The notes under the pieces were generated by a model that did not search any database, had not been told where the DNA came from, and worked only from the letters and a program-made list of their open reading frames with translations. Positions 8,771 to 17,477 of a DNA stretch of 64,000 nt are shown here, in pieces (within the stretch, counting starts at the first letter, position 1; each line of letters opens with the position of its first letter). Position numbers and translations under genes: made by a program. Source of the DNA: Candidatus Woesearchaeota archaeon (GTDB lineage: Archaea; Nanobdellota; Nanobdellia; Woesearchaeales; JAHWIC01); contig JAHWIK010000015.1 in assembly GCA_019322485.1 (NCBI GenBank), positions 28,608-92,607 on the forward strand. The letters are read 5' to 3'.

Positions 8771-9664
8771 CTATTTCTTTGATTCTGAGCCCTGAAAAAT
8801 AAGCAAGTCCTCTGTTGTAAGCTTTTCTCTCTTTTTTATCTTTTCCTGGACAAGTTCTTCCTTATCCTTTAACATAGTTTCTACCTTTTTCTTTTTTGCT
8901 TCCCTGGTTTCAATGTTGTTTTTGTCCAGCTCTTCTTTTATCTTGCCCAGCTCTGCGAGTTTATGCTTCAATTCATTATTGACATCATTGAATTTAACCT
9001 TGAATTCAGTAAATTTCATAAATGCTTTTTCTTCCTCGAGCTTTAACTCATCAAGCTGCTTAACTGAGGTAACCATTTCCTCATGCCTTTTCTGGGATTC
9101 TTTTGCTGTGGTCTGTATCTTTTTATGGATGTCCTGCGCCTTATTTTTCGCTTCATCTGTTTTTACTGATATGCCCCCTATGTCTTCACTGAGCTTCTTT
9201 ATCTCTTTTGATTCGTTATACTTCTTTTTTAGGGTGTTAATCTGTTTCATCAGTTTCTTTTCCTTCTCAAATGACATTGCCTCTGTTTCTATACTCCCCT
9301 CCAGCCTTTCTATGAGGGGCTTTAGATTAGACGGATCTTCTTCTATATGCAGTTTTTTCATCAGGTCTGTCTTCTGGGTCCTTAGGCCTTTTATCTTAGA
9401 AATATGCTTTTTTGTTTCCTTGTTGAGCTTATCGCGCTCTTTCTTATCCTTCTTGACCTGATCTGTTAGAGAATTACGCTGATCCTTATTTTCGTTTACA
9501 CTTTTTCTGATGTCACTTATCTTGTTTTTGAACTCTTCTTTTTTCTTGAACCATTCCTCTTTTTGTTCATCTATCTGGTTCAATCTTTCTTTTAATACAG
9601 ACAGTTCCTTCTTCTTCTCATCCAGTTTCCTAAATAGCTCTTTCTTCTGTTCTTGCGTTAACAT
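8771..9664 (-). CDS. Archaeal coiled-coil protein (COG1340-like)
   Basis: 297 residues, almost entirely charged heptad-like helix with few hydrophobic patches and no membrane segment. A short non-coil end reads KLTTEDLLIFQG, which resembles the C-terminus of the uncharacterised archaeal coiled-coil family COG1340. The role is unknown; in archaea this family is often beside translation genes, as here between the rps27ae and rpl12 operons. It is a monocistronic-looking gene, convergent with rps27ae. Assignment to the family is by pattern only. Confidence 0.75.
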   Translation of the reverse strand: MLTQEQKKELFRKLDEKKKELSVLKERLNQIDEQKEEWFKKKEEFKNKISDIRKSVNENKDQRNSLTDQVKKDKKERDKLNKETKKHISKIKGLRTQKTDLMKKLHIEEDPSNLKPLIERLEGSIETEAMSFEKEKKLMKQINTLKKKYNESKEIKKLSEDIGGISVKTDEAKNKAQDIHKKIQTTAKESQKRHEEMVTSVKQLDELKLEEEKAFMKFTEFKVKFNDVNNELKHKLAELGKIKEELDKNNIETREAKKKKVETMLKDKEELVQEKIKKREKLTTEDLLIFQGSESKK

Positions 9665-9714
9665 ACTTAGTCACGTTCACTATTTGTTGCATTTTAAATA
9701 AAAGACAAAAAAGT

Positions 9715-10035
9715 TTAGCCGAATAAGGCGCCTAGACCGGCAGCTGCTTTTTCTTCAGATTTTTTCTCTTCTTCTGCTGACTTTTTCTTCTCTTCTTTCT
9801 TTTCACCGCCTGCAGCAGGTGCTTCAGCAGCACTTGGAGCGGCAGCGGGTGCAGCAGCAACAGCAGCTGTTTCTATAGCCTTCTCTATATCAACACCTTC
9901 AAGGCTAGCAACCAGAGCTTTTATCCTGGCGTCATCAACTTTAACACCAGCAGCTTCCAGTACTTTCTTTACAGATGCTTCTTCAACTTTTTGTCCAGCT
10001 TTATGCAACAACATAGCTGCATATATGTATTCCAT
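9715..10035 (-). CDS. rpl12: Ribosomal stalk protein P1 (aL12)
   Basis: 106 residues, the usual length. The N-terminal dimerisation helices (MEYIYAAMLLHKAGQ), the Ala-rich hinge and a charged Lys/Glu stretch are followed by the GLGALFG terminus that recruits elongation factors. An AGGAGGT Shine-Dalgarno sequence precedes the ATG. It lies four bases downstream of the L10 stop in the L1-L10-L12 stalk operon. Confidence 0.95.
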   Translation of the reverse strand: MEYIYAAMLLHKAGQKVEEASVKKVLEAAGVKVDDARIKALVASLEGVDIEKAIETAAVAAAPAAAPSAAEAPAAGGEKKEEKKKSAEEEKKSEEKAAAGLGALFG

Positions 10036-10039
10036 TTTT

Positions 10040-12022
10040 CTACCTCCTTAAAGTACCTTTCTTGACAAGATCTTTAGCTAATTTCTCTACATCCTTACTT
10101 TCTGTTTTTTGTTTTCTTTCTGCTAATTCTTGAGCAGTAGGAACGTCACCTTTAAATTCTGCTTTTCCCTTATTTTCAGCCAATTCCTGGATACTAGGGA
10201 CATCACCAGGCTCTTTTTCCTTCTTTTCTGCCAGTTCATGAGCAGAAGGGACATCCACCCTTGGCTTAAGCTTTCCTTTTTGTTTGGTTAACTCTTGAAT
10301 ACTAGGAACATGAATTCTAGGCTTTGGTTCAGGTTTTGGAGGTTCTTTCTTTACTTCTTCTATTAATTTTTCTGCAGTTGGTTCTGTTCCTTGGGCAAAC
10401 TGTGTTGCCTGCTCAACCATCTTTGCTGTTTTGTCTTCTGTTTTGATTGCCTTTTCAACCTGCTTTTCCTCTTTTTTAATCTCTTTTTCTAAAACCTCAG
10501 CTGCCTTTTCAATCTCTTCTTTTTTCTCCGGCTCTTTAATCTCTTCTTTCTTTGCTTCTTTTTTAATCTCTTTTATCGTTTCTTCGGCTTCTTTCTTGAC
10601 CTCTTTTATTTCAGCCTCTTTCTTTGGGAAAGCTGTTCCCATCACTTCAGGTTTTTGTGGCTCTTGTATGACTCTCTTCTCTTCTACCTTCTTTGCTATC
10701 TGCTCGTCTACCTGTATCTCTTTTTCAACCTGCTTCTCTTCCTTTTCAACCTCTTTCTTCAGCTCTTTTGCTTCTTCAGGCTTGATTTCTTCTTTTTTTG
10801 CCAGTCCATCAATCTCTTCCTTTATCTCCTTTGCCTCTTGCTTTAGCTCTTTGATTACTTCTTCCTTTTTTTCCTCGGTTGGCTTCTCTTCTGGCTTTGG
10901 TTCTTCTTTTTTCTCCACTACTGGCATCTCTTTCTTTACTTCAACTTCTGTTGGTGGTTTTACCTCAACAGCCTTTTCCTCAACCTTAGGTTCAGGTTTC
11001 GGCTCTTCTTTTTTCTCTTCAGCCTTAGGCTTTTCTTCTGCTTTCGGCTCTTCCTTAGGTTTTTCCTCTGCCTTTGGAGGTTCTGGCTTAGGCTCTTCAG
11101 CAGGTTTCTCTTCAGGCTTCTTTTCCTCAGCCTTAGGCTCTTCTTTTTTCTCTTCAGCCTTTTCTGCTGTTTCAATGTTTGCACTTGATTTTAAGCCAAG
11201 CATTCCTCTTTCAGCCTTTGCCAGTAAATCATCAATAATCCCTTTATCAATAATACCTTCAGATAATCCTAAAGCCTTTGCCTCTCTGAATGCTTTTGCA
11301 AGCAATGGTTCAATAGTGGTTTTTGTTGGATAGCCAACATAAATAGCAACATTAAATGCACCGGATGCAGCTGCTCTCAAGTCAGCGTTGAATTTGTCTT
11401 CATCAATAGCAAGAACATCCTTTCCGAAGATTACCCCGTTTTCATATGTTGCAGTAAGGTCCAGGCCAACTTCCATTGGCTGTATATTGAATCTTATCAG
11501 CAACTCAGCTACTTTTGGCTTTATCTTCTCTCCTTCCTTAACAACAACAGAATCCTCTTTTACTGCTACTTTTCCGCCCTCAACACCGCATTTTATCCCT
11601 ACTGCACCAAGTTCACCGATTATTGGTCCTGGCATGAATGATGTAGGGCCAGCAGGTATAACAATATCCTTTGGAGAGGTCTGTCCTGGCTTTGCAGGAG
11701 CAGTACTCTTGCTTTTTTGCAGTGTTTTGTATAATTTGAAAGGATTTTCATTTGTGAATAATAAAGCAGGCATTCCTTTTAGGTGAGGCACTAATTGTTC
11801 AATTCCTGGCTTCTTTTCTTTTGCATTCTCAATCGCTATCTTCATTATTCTCCTTTTTGTCATGAACATAGTGACCTTATCTCTTAACTGCTGCTTCATC
11901 TTCTGCAGCTGCGGAGCTGGAAGATTCTCCATATTAACAGCTCCAACAATAGGATACTTACTAATTAAATCAACAATCTCCTTTACAATCTTCTTCTTTT
12001 TGTCTGATACGTGAGCTTTCAT
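10040..12022 (-). CDS. rpl10: Ribosomal protein L10 (P0) with a very long tail
   Basis: 660 residues against roughly 300-350 in most archaea. Residues 1 to about 290 match aL10: the rRNA-binding domain, then Ala/Leu-rich spine helices that bind P1 dimers. From about residue 290 the protein is Glu/Lys/Pro-rich low complexity. Near residues 570-645 are four repeats of the form VPS-x-x-ELA-(x)-K (PSIQELTKQK, PSAHELAEKK, PSIQELAENK, PTAQELAERK). The usual GLGALF-like end is absent. Overlaps rpl1 by four bases. Internal repeats could expand or contract by recombination. Confidence 0.9.
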   Translation of the reverse strand: MKAHVSDKKKKIVKEIVDLISKYPIVGAVNMENLPAPQLQKMKQQLRDKVTMFMTKRRIMKIAIENAKEKKPGIEQLVPHLKGMPALLFTNENPFKLYKTLQKSKSTAPAKPGQTSPKDIVIPAGPTSFMPGPIIGELGAVGIKCGVEGGKVAVKEDSVVVKEGEKIKPKVAELLIRFNIQPMEVGLDLTATYENGVIFGKDVLAIDEDKFNADLRAAASGAFNVAIYVGYPTKTTIEPLLAKAFREAKALGLSEGIIDKGIIDDLLAKAERGMLGLKSSANIETAEKAEEKKEEPKAEEKKPEEKPAEEPKPEPPKAEEKPKEEPKAEEKPKAEEKKEEPKPEPKVEEKAVEVKPPTEVEVKKEMPVVEKKEEPKPEEKPTEEKKEEVIKELKQEAKEIKEEIDGLAKKEEIKPEEAKELKKEVEKEEKQVEKEIQVDEQIAKKVEEKRVIQEPQKPEVMGTAFPKKEAEIKEVKKEAEETIKEIKKEAKKEEIKEPEKKEEIEKAAEVLEKEIKKEEKQVEKAIKTEDKTAKMVEQATQFAQGTEPTAEKLIEEVKKEPPKPEPKPRIHVPSIQELTKQKGKLKPRVDVPSAHELAEKKEKEPGDVPSIQELAENKGKAEFKGDVPTAQELAERKQKTESKDVEKLAKDLVKKGTLRR

Positions 12023-12864
12023 TTTTTAGCTTCACTCTTTGGAGCTTCCTTAGGCGTTTCGGCCTTAGGCTCTTCTTTTTTCTCTTCAGCCTTGGGTTCT
12101 TTTTGAGAAGTCTCCGACTTCTCTAAACCTTTCTCACTTTCGTTCGAAAGCTCTTTAGGAGCTTCCTTTGCAGGCTTTGGCTTCTTTCCCTTCTTTGCTT
12201 CTTCTTCTGTCTTTTCTCCTATCTTGACCACAGGACCCATGCTGAGCTTTAAGCAGACATTCTTCACATTATTCTTTCCGTCTGGCAGGTGGTGTATGAC
12301 CTGGTCATAGATAGACATTATGTTATCTATGACTTCATCGTCTTTCATATCCTCTTTTCCCGCTAAACATCTTACAACAGGATCATTAATTGTTCTTAAT
12401 CTTATAGTTCTCTTTAGCTTTTCAGCTAATGGCTTTAGGTTTGCATTTGGCGGAACAACACACCCTGCTTTTGGGTTTGGCATCTTTCCTTTTGGGCCGA
12501 ATACCCGGCCAAAAGATGTTGCTATCTTTGGCATGATTGTTGCCTGTGCTATGAAATAATCATAAGAGTTAGCCAGTTTCTTTACTATTTTCTTGTCCTT
12601 GTATTTTGGGAAATTATCAACAAGAACTGCTTCATCGCAGTTAGCTTTGGCGCTTTCACTTAGTTCAGGACCAATCAAAGCGCAGATTTTAGCCTGCTTC
12701 CCGCTTGGATGGCTTAACTGCATGAAGAAATCAACCTTCTCTTCAGATTTCTTTAAGTTAATATGTTTTAGATTAATGATTAGGTCAACACTCTGTTTAA
12801 AATTCCTTTTAGTAGAAGTTTGCTTTACTCTCTTTAATGCTTCTGTTACTTGATTCTTATCCAT
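12019..12864 (-). CDS. rpl1: Ribosomal protein L1 with charged C-terminal extension
   Basis: 281 residues against about 215 for typical archaeal L1. The core shows the L1 signature region around FGRVFGPKGKMPNPKAG and the two-domain pattern. The last 60 residues are Lys/Glu/Pro/Ala-rich and share near-identical DNA stretches with the L10 tail. L1 binds 23S rRNA and in some archaea represses its own operon. A GGAGGG Shine-Dalgarno sequence precedes the ATG. First gene of the L1-L10-L12 operon. Confidence 0.94.
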   Translation of the reverse strand: MDKNQVTEALKRVKQTSTKRNFKQSVDLIINLKHINLKKSEEKVDFFMQLSHPSGKQAKICALIGPELSESAKANCDEAVLVDNFPKYKDKKIVKKLANSYDYFIAQATIMPKIATSFGRVFGPKGKMPNPKAGCVVPPNANLKPLAEKLKRTIRLRTINDPVVRCLAGKEDMKDDEVIDNIMSIYDQVIHHLPDGKNNVKNVCLKLSMGPVVKIGEKTEEEAKKGKKPKPAKEAPKELSNESEKGLEKSETSQKEPKAEEKKEEPKAETPKEAPKSEAKK

Positions 12865-12867
12865 TCT

Positions 12868-12935
12868 ACCCTCCTACTTGATAAGTAGTTGTACGGGAAC
12901 AATTATGAGTATAGGATTTTGAGGGGGTTTATAAA
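12868..12935 (-). promoter_or_regulatory. Promoter and leader of the L1-L10-L12 operon
   Basis: On the minus strand a TATA box (TTTATAAA, 12928-12935) lies about 67 bp upstream of the rpl1 ATG, giving a leader of around 40 nt that ends in a GGAGGG Shine-Dalgarno sequence at about 12870-12875. A long leader suits L1 feedback control known in archaea, but no specific L1 site was identified. Confidence 0.55.
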
Positions 12936-12956
12936 TGTTGTGGTGAAGGGGCAAAT

Positions 12957-14222
12957 TTAATTTATCCAGCCTAATTCTTTAGCAGTTTGTTGGCAAATTA
13001 CAATCTGGTTTAGATTGGCACCCTGTCCTCCTCCATCCTCAGACAACACGATACCACCACACATTAAACATGCCTTATTTTGAGGATATAAAGGTTCTTT
13101 ATTGGGCTCAGGAATTCCTTCTGGTATGTTGCAGCAGGACATGTAGGGTCCCCTTGGACAAGGTGCTGTATATTTGTCCTTTACAAAAGAAAGACCACTA
13201 AAATAACCAAGATTATGAGCATTTTCATGTATAAATGTTTCCAACTTTTCATCTCGATACGCGGATGAAGTTTCGAGTGAAATGTAAATGTTTGGGAAAG
13301 GGGCAAAACTTAAGAAACCTTGATAACCACCATTTTGATGGAAGTCATTTAAAAAAATTATCGTGATACTGTCATAATGACTTATATTGATTTTCTGTTT
13401 TTTAATTTCTTTATCAAAAAAATCTACTATATCTTGATTTGACCCTGTGCGCCTTCCTCTTTGTGGAGGATCTTCTTCCAGCTTATATGGTCCAAAAATT
13501 GAAACATTAAAGATGTCATTATCATAGCTATAGCCATACCTTGCTGCTTCTTTCTTGAAAAAGTCATTTATATAAAACAAAGAGTGGGGTCCTGGGCTTC
13601 TGGTTGGTACCGACTCGTCTGCTGTTACCTCGAGACCAAAATATCCATTAGGATTATTCAATACTTCTAAGAATGAAAAAGATTTATCTTCAATATCACA
13701 GTTCAATTGGCCGTTTGTCCAAAAACATTCTCTTTCGCCACTTAAATAATGTGTTCTGCAACAATAATAAGCTCTGCCATATTCAAAATCATCCTTAGCT
13801 TTAAATTCAATAACTGCAATTTTAATTGGCCTTCTTAATGACCCTTTTATACATTTGCCACCCTCACAAACAGAAAGCCCAGAACATTTATCTTGACATG
13901 ATTTTATACAAGCTCCATCTCTACAACCGTTTTCGCATTCATAAGGTTCAATTCTTATTCTATTGTTGCTGCAATAGTACTCATAAAGAGTATTGTTATT
14001 TCTGCATCTATCGGTATATATCCTTGTTATGCTTTTGTTCAGCCTAAACCAAGTCTTATAGGTATAACTTACACTTCCTTTTGTAAAATAATTTTGGCCG
14101 TCACTATCTGAACAGGATTCAGAACTTAACCAAAAAAATCCTCCGGTAAAATCTTTTATTTCTGCTAAATATACGGCTAGGAGGAGTAAGACAACCACAA
14201 GGATAATTGTTGACTTTTTCAT
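12957..14222 (-). CDS. Exported zincin-like metalloprotease with Cys-rich module
   Basis: 421 residues. An N-terminal hydrophobic helix (residues 5-19) is followed by a Cys-rich module (residues about 37-125) containing CSDSDG, LYEYYC and GCRDGACI. The second half has an FIHENAHNLGYF motif with H332, E333 and H336 matching HExxH. The third ligand position of metzincins (HxxGxxH) reads Ser, so the third metal ligand must lie elsewhere. It probably acts outside the membrane as a peptidase. The Cys-rich module recurs in the lipoprotein at 38864-39166. It appears monocistronic. Confidence 0.75.
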   Translation of the reverse strand: MKKSTIILVVVLLLLAVYLAEIKDFTGGFFWLSSESCSDSDGQNYFTKGSVSYTYKTWFRLNKSITRIYTDRCRNNNTLYEYYCSNNRIRIEPYECENGCRDGACIKSCQDKCSGLSVCEGGKCIKGSLRRPIKIAVIEFKAKDDFEYGRAYYCCRTHYLSGERECFWTNGQLNCDIEDKSFSFLEVLNNPNGYFGLEVTADESVPTRSPGPHSLFYINDFFKKEAARYGYSYDNDIFNVSIFGPYKLEEDPPQRGRRTGSNQDIVDFFDKEIKKQKINISHYDSITIIFLNDFHQNGGYQGFLSFAPFPNIYISLETSSAYRDEKLETFIHENAHNLGYFSGLSFVKDKYTAPCPRGPYMSCCNIPEGIPEPNKEPLYPQNKACLMCGGIVLSEDGGGQGANLNQIVICQQTAKELGWIN

Positions 14223-14342
14223 TGATTTAGATTATTTTTTTGGTTGTATATAAATTTTTTGACCCATTCAATCATTTTTTTGTTTATTGCTGACCTGCTT
14301 TAAGCGGCTCTTGCAGACTCAAAAATTGAATATGCTATAGAA

Positions 14343-14352
14343 AACTATAAAT
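14343..14352 (+). promoter_or_regulatory. TATA box for the 153-residue lipoprotein gene
   Basis: AACTATAAAT is centred about 28 bp before ATG 14376, the spacing expected for a leaderless archaeal transcript. No Shine-Dalgarno sequence is seen in between. Confidence 0.5.
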
Positions 14353-14375
14353 ACCAATTCATTCAAAATAAGAGT

Positions 14376-14837
14376 ATGAAATACACAATATTATTGTCTT
14401 TATTGTCAATTATAATAATAAGCGGTTGTTATGCTGAAAAATTAAATGAGGGGGATATTTATATCGATAGGATTGAAATAGTGAATCAGAGGTCTTGCGA
14501 AGAAATTGAAGCAGCTATGGAAACATCGGAATTAGCGAGACTTGATGGTTATAAAACAATGGCTGAAGTTTATACTTATGTAAGCCCTATAGAAGAATCG
14601 AGTGGACAAGATTATGCTTGCATTATCTTAAGAGAGGATCAGTATGATATGTATAAAAAAACTGGCAAGTTAGGATATACTGGTTGGAAACCTGGACTAA
14701 ATAAAGCTGAAAGTCTACTTGGATTAGAACTAGATAAAACCACTAAAGTGTATTTTTGTTGTTATATTGTTGATGAGAATGGAGAGAAGATTTCTAATGA
14801 TTTATGCAGTGAAAAGACATTTGAAAAAGTTTGTTAG
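14376..14837 (+). CDS. Predicted lipoprotein, unknown function
   Basis: 153 residues. A hydrophobic N-terminus ends in the lipobox-like ISGC at residue 18, so the mature protein is probably lipid-anchored outside the cell. The rest is acidic with several Cys (including VYFCCY and a terminal VC), which could form disulfides. No known family was recognised. Transcribed from its own promoter, between two minus-strand gene groups. Confidence 0.7.
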   Translation: MKYTILLSLLSIIIISGCYAEKLNEGDIYIDRIEIVNQRSCEEIEAAMETSELARLDGYKTMAEVYTYVSPIEESSGQDYACIILREDQYDMYKKTGKLGYTGWKPGLNKAESLLGLELDKTTKVYFCCYIVDENGEKISNDLCSEKTFEKVC

Positions 14838-14949
14838 TAACAAAAGAGCGATTAAATTAGCAGCAGACTTTATAGTTAAATTAATTCTTGCTTTAGTCTT
14901 ATTCTTTTTGGGAATAGTTTTTGTAATAAGATGGATAGGGTTATTTTAG
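14797..14949 (+). CDS. Possible small membrane protein
   Basis: 50 residues if started at ATG 14797, overlapping the 3' end of the lipoprotein gene by 41 bases in another frame. A basic N-terminal half precedes one strong membrane helix (IVKLILALVLFFLGIVFVI). The layout resembles small single-helix proteins common in reduced archaea. The start is uncertain and no Shine-Dalgarno sequence is obvious, so this could be a chance frame. Confidence 0.35.
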   Translation: MIYAVKRHLKKFVSNKRAIKLAADFIVKLILALVLFFLGIVFVIRWIGLF

Positions 14950-14996
14950 TGGATGAGCCGCCTATATGTTCTTTCTGAATTGGATATAGTTGATAT

Positions 14997-15347
14997 TTAC
15001 CTTATCTCAACTTCACAGGTCTTCTTCGGCTCAACAGAAGCCTTTAGGACTCTTATTGTAAGTCCAAGAGCGCTTCTCTCTGTTCCTGTTGTTATGGTCA
15101 GGGTTTCTTCATCAACCCTTATCCTGCAGAAGGTTTCCTGCGGGCTGACATCAACAAGGATAAGATTTCTGCCTTCATGCTCAGTGATAAATCCTTTTCT
15201 AAGCACTACAACAGGTTCTGGCTCAGGCTCTTTCTCTACTGCTGCTTCTTCTTCAGCTGCAGCCTCTGGTTCAGGAGCTTCCTCCTCAACAGGCTTAGCG
15301 CAGCCAATAAGCAAAAACAAGATAAGAACTGAAATTATCTTTTTCAT
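14997..15347 (-). CDS. Small lipoprotein, paralogue of the adjacent membrane protein
   Basis: 116 residues. A signal helix ends in LLIGC (lipobox), followed by a Pro/Glu/Ala-rich spacer and a C-terminal domain of about 65 residues. That domain aligns with the end of the 162-residue protein encoded just upstream: DVSPQETFCRIRVD against HVSPKKTYCSFRVD, and KKTCEVEIR against DETCRVMLR. Two conserved Cys per copy may form a disulfide. A GAGGTGAT Shine-Dalgarno sequence precedes the ATG. Function unknown. Confidence 0.75.
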   Translation of the reverse strand: MKKIISVLILFLLIGCAKPVEEEAPEPEAAAEEEAAVEKEPEPEPVVVLRKGFITEHEGRNLILVDVSPQETFCRIRVDEETLTITTGTERSALGLTIRVLKASVEPKKTCEVEIR

Positions 15348-15351
15348 ATTA

Positions 15352-15840
15352 TCACCTCAACATAACTCTGCATGTTTCATCAGGGCTAAGGGATGGTTCA
15401 AGCACTTCTATGGTAATGCCCTGGATGCTTCTTGACTTTCCTTTGGTTATCAATATGCTCTCGCCATCTACCCTGAACGAGCAGTATGTTTTTTTTGGGC
15501 TTACATGGCTTAGAATAACATCCTTGCCCCTGAATTGAGTAACAATCCCAATTTCAAGCACTGTGCCAGGTTTTGGCGGCTCAGGCTCTGCCTCAACCTC
15601 TTCTATTTCCTCAACAACAGGCTCAAATTTAGGCTCTTCTTTTTTTCTTTCTGGTATTAACTCCTTGATGTTGCTTCTTACATCTTCGATAGAAATAAAC
15701 TGCGATAGGTCTGGTCCAGCTAGAAACAGAAAAGCGAGAAGAAGCACAACCACAATAGCTATGTTAATCATGCGCGCCTTTCTTTGCTTCTCTAATTCAT
15801 CTATGTCCTGTATTAACTTGGTTTCTGTTGTTTTCTTCAT
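15352..15840 (-). CDS. Single-pass membrane protein, paralogue of the 116-residue lipoprotein
   Basis: 162 residues. A charged cytoplasmic N-terminus of about 23 residues leads to one membrane helix (residues about 24-42), an acidic/proline spacer (about 65-90) and the same Cys-containing C-terminal domain as the downstream lipoprotein. The pair differs in how the domain is attached: a membrane helix here, a lipid there. It overlaps the upstream gene by four bases and is four bases from the lipoprotein gene, so all three are probably one transcript. Confidence 0.75.
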   Translation of the reverse strand: MKKTTETKLIQDIDELEKQRKARMINIAIVVVLLLAFLFLAGPDLSQFISIEDVRSNIKELIPERKKEEPKFEPVVEEIEEVEAEPEPPKPGTVLEIGIVTQFRGKDVILSHVSPKKTYCSFRVDGESILITKGKSRSIQGITIEVLEPSLSPDETCRVMLR

Positions 15841-16145
15841 AGTCTCTTGTATTCCTTCTTAACTCGTACCTTAATCTTGTTTATAGGAGCAAAGACTGGC
15901 CTCCCAAGGTGGTTAAACTCAACTCTTTTCTTCTCTTCATCTATATGCCTTACCTCTCCTTCTATATGGGGCTTGTCAGCTAGCCTAACCACATCGTGCA
16001 TGGTTATTTGGTGTATACTGCGGACTGATTTCCAGCGGCCTCCCTTGCTTTTTACTCTGACCTGATGTATTTTAGCACTACTATCAGCTACTGATGAGCC
16101 AAATTTTTCGTGATGAGGCCTTCTCCTGGAAAATATTATTGACAT
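15837..16145 (-). CDS. Basic protein of unknown function
   Basis: 102 residues, rich in Arg, Lys and His, without signal or membrane helix. A stretch GEVRHIDEEKKRVEFNHLGR has a beta-strand/turn rhythm reminiscent of KOW or SH3-like RNA-binding folds, but this is weak. It starts the operon with the two paralogous membrane proteins, overlapping the next start by four bases. A nucleic-acid-binding or ribosome-related role is only a guess. Confidence 0.6.
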   Translation of the reverse strand: MSIIFSRRRPHHEKFGSSVADSSAKIHQVRVKSKGGRWKSVRSIHQITMHDVVRLADKPHIEGEVRHIDEEKKRVEFNHLGRPVFAPINKIKVRVKKEYKRL

Positions 16146-16193
16146 TTTTATTCCTTTTATGATATATGCAAAGCACTTATTTAAGTTTTACTG

Positions 16194-17438
16194 TTATTTC
16201 TTTTTGCTCTTTACCTTCTTTTTTCTTTTCAATTTTCTGCCGCATTTATAGCAGAATTTAGCGCCTGGCGCATTCCTGGCTTTGCATTTCCTGCATATGG
16301 TGAGCTTAGGCTTTGGCTGTTCTTTTAATTTTTTAGCTTTGATAATCCTGTAGATAATCCATCCAATTAAAATCAAAAAAGCCAGGCCTAAAGTTCCGAA
16401 TGCAATTGTGTTCATAAAAGCCCTTAATTTCCATGCTTCCTGGGCCTCTTTTTTTATATCAGCTAATTCCTTTATGCGTTCTTCATCCTCTGTTCTTTTG
16501 CACTCACCGCAGTCAGCAGCACAGCCCCTACATGTTTCTCCAGGCTGGCAAACACCATCACCGCACCAGTCGCAATCCTCAGCACAAACACCCTGCTCTT
16601 CAACCTCACAGATGCCATTTCCGCAGTATGTTTCACAAACACCTAAGGAGGTGCACCTTTCATAGGCGCCGCAGGCACAATCCTTTGCAGAATTCCTGCA
16701 GTTTTCGTTAACTCCAGCATCACAAAAGCCGTCATTTCTTATAAACGGCGAATGGCTGCATGCCTTATGCACGCAATAGCTCCCTTCGCACTCATCTGCT
16801 TCATTGCAGAATTGTCCATCACATTTGCCTACATCAACTGGGCAGTTGCTGCATGTCTCGTATTGTTTCTCTTTCACCTCATTGCCGCAGTAGGTTGCGC
16901 ATTTACGCTCATCAACATCTCTTTTGGAATCGCCTTTATCATCTATACAGCTTTTATTTGGGTCACAGGAACAGTCATTTTCTGCGCTGATGCAGGATTC
17001 GTAGCTGTTCCTTGTAGTGCAGATGCCATCACCTTCATATCCAAAGTCAAAACTTATTGTCTTGGTCTCTGTCTTTGTTGGCGGTGATGTCGGCCATGGA
17101 TAGCAGGTCCATGTCTGCTTGCCAACACAGTTTACAATCAGGGGGGTTGAAACATGCCCGAAAATACCCTTTGCTTCTACCCTAAACCCAAAATTCTTAG
17201 TCTGCCCCGCCACAAGGTCTTCGCCTATATCCCCATTATGGTCTTCAGTTTTCCAATTGCATGTAAGCTTGCAGATATTGCTAAGACCCATATTGATGTT
17301 AGAAGTAAGTTCTACAGTCTCCCCCTGGTAAGGAAGGGATGCAGGACTGGGAATAGAACCAATGGTATACTCATAGGCATATGCAGGCTGAAGACTTACT
17401 AATAAAACAAACAAAATGCATAGCGGTGTTTTGAGCAT
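16194..17438 (-). CDS. Cys-rich surface protein with membrane helix and cytoplasmic zinc ribbon
   Basis: 414 residues. A signal peptide ends near AYAYEY. A beta-rich region follows, then repeated Cys modules of the form CGDGVCQPGETCRGC-AADCGEC at about residues 175-310, one membrane helix at about 340-365, and a C-terminal CRKC-(x)n-CYKC zinc ribbon with a Lys-rich tail. The Cys repeats would be outside and disulfide-bonded, and the zinc ribbon inside. The same repeats occur in the lipase-like product of the upstream gene, 39 bp away. Function unknown; a cell-surface structural or sensing role is possible. Confidence 0.75.
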   Translation of the reverse strand: MLKTPLCILFVLLVSLQPAYAYEYTIGSIPSPASLPYQGETVELTSNINMGLSNICKLTCNWKTEDHNGDIGEDLVAGQTKNFGFRVEAKGIFGHVSTPLIVNCVGKQTWTCYPWPTSPPTKTETKTISFDFGYEGDGICTTRNSYESCISAENDCSCDPNKSCIDDKGDSKRDVDERKCATYCGNEVKEKQYETCSNCPVDVGKCDGQFCNEADECEGSYCVHKACSHSPFIRNDGFCDAGVNENCRNSAKDCACGAYERCTSLGVCETYCGNGICEVEEQGVCAEDCDWCGDGVCQPGETCRGCAADCGECKRTEDEERIKELADIKKEAQEAWKLRAFMNTIAFGTLGLAFLILIGWIIYRIIKAKKLKEQPKPKLTICRKCKARNAPGAKFCYKCGRKLKRKKKVKSKKK

Positions 17439-17477
17439 TTTTACTATACCTTGTCCTTTTGTAATTTAAAGTTTTCC

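Noticed and set aside
10431..11333. Long Ser/Phe-rich frame opposite rpl10
   Set aside because: It is the antisense reading of the Glu/Lys-rich L10 tail and has no promoter or plausible protein character.
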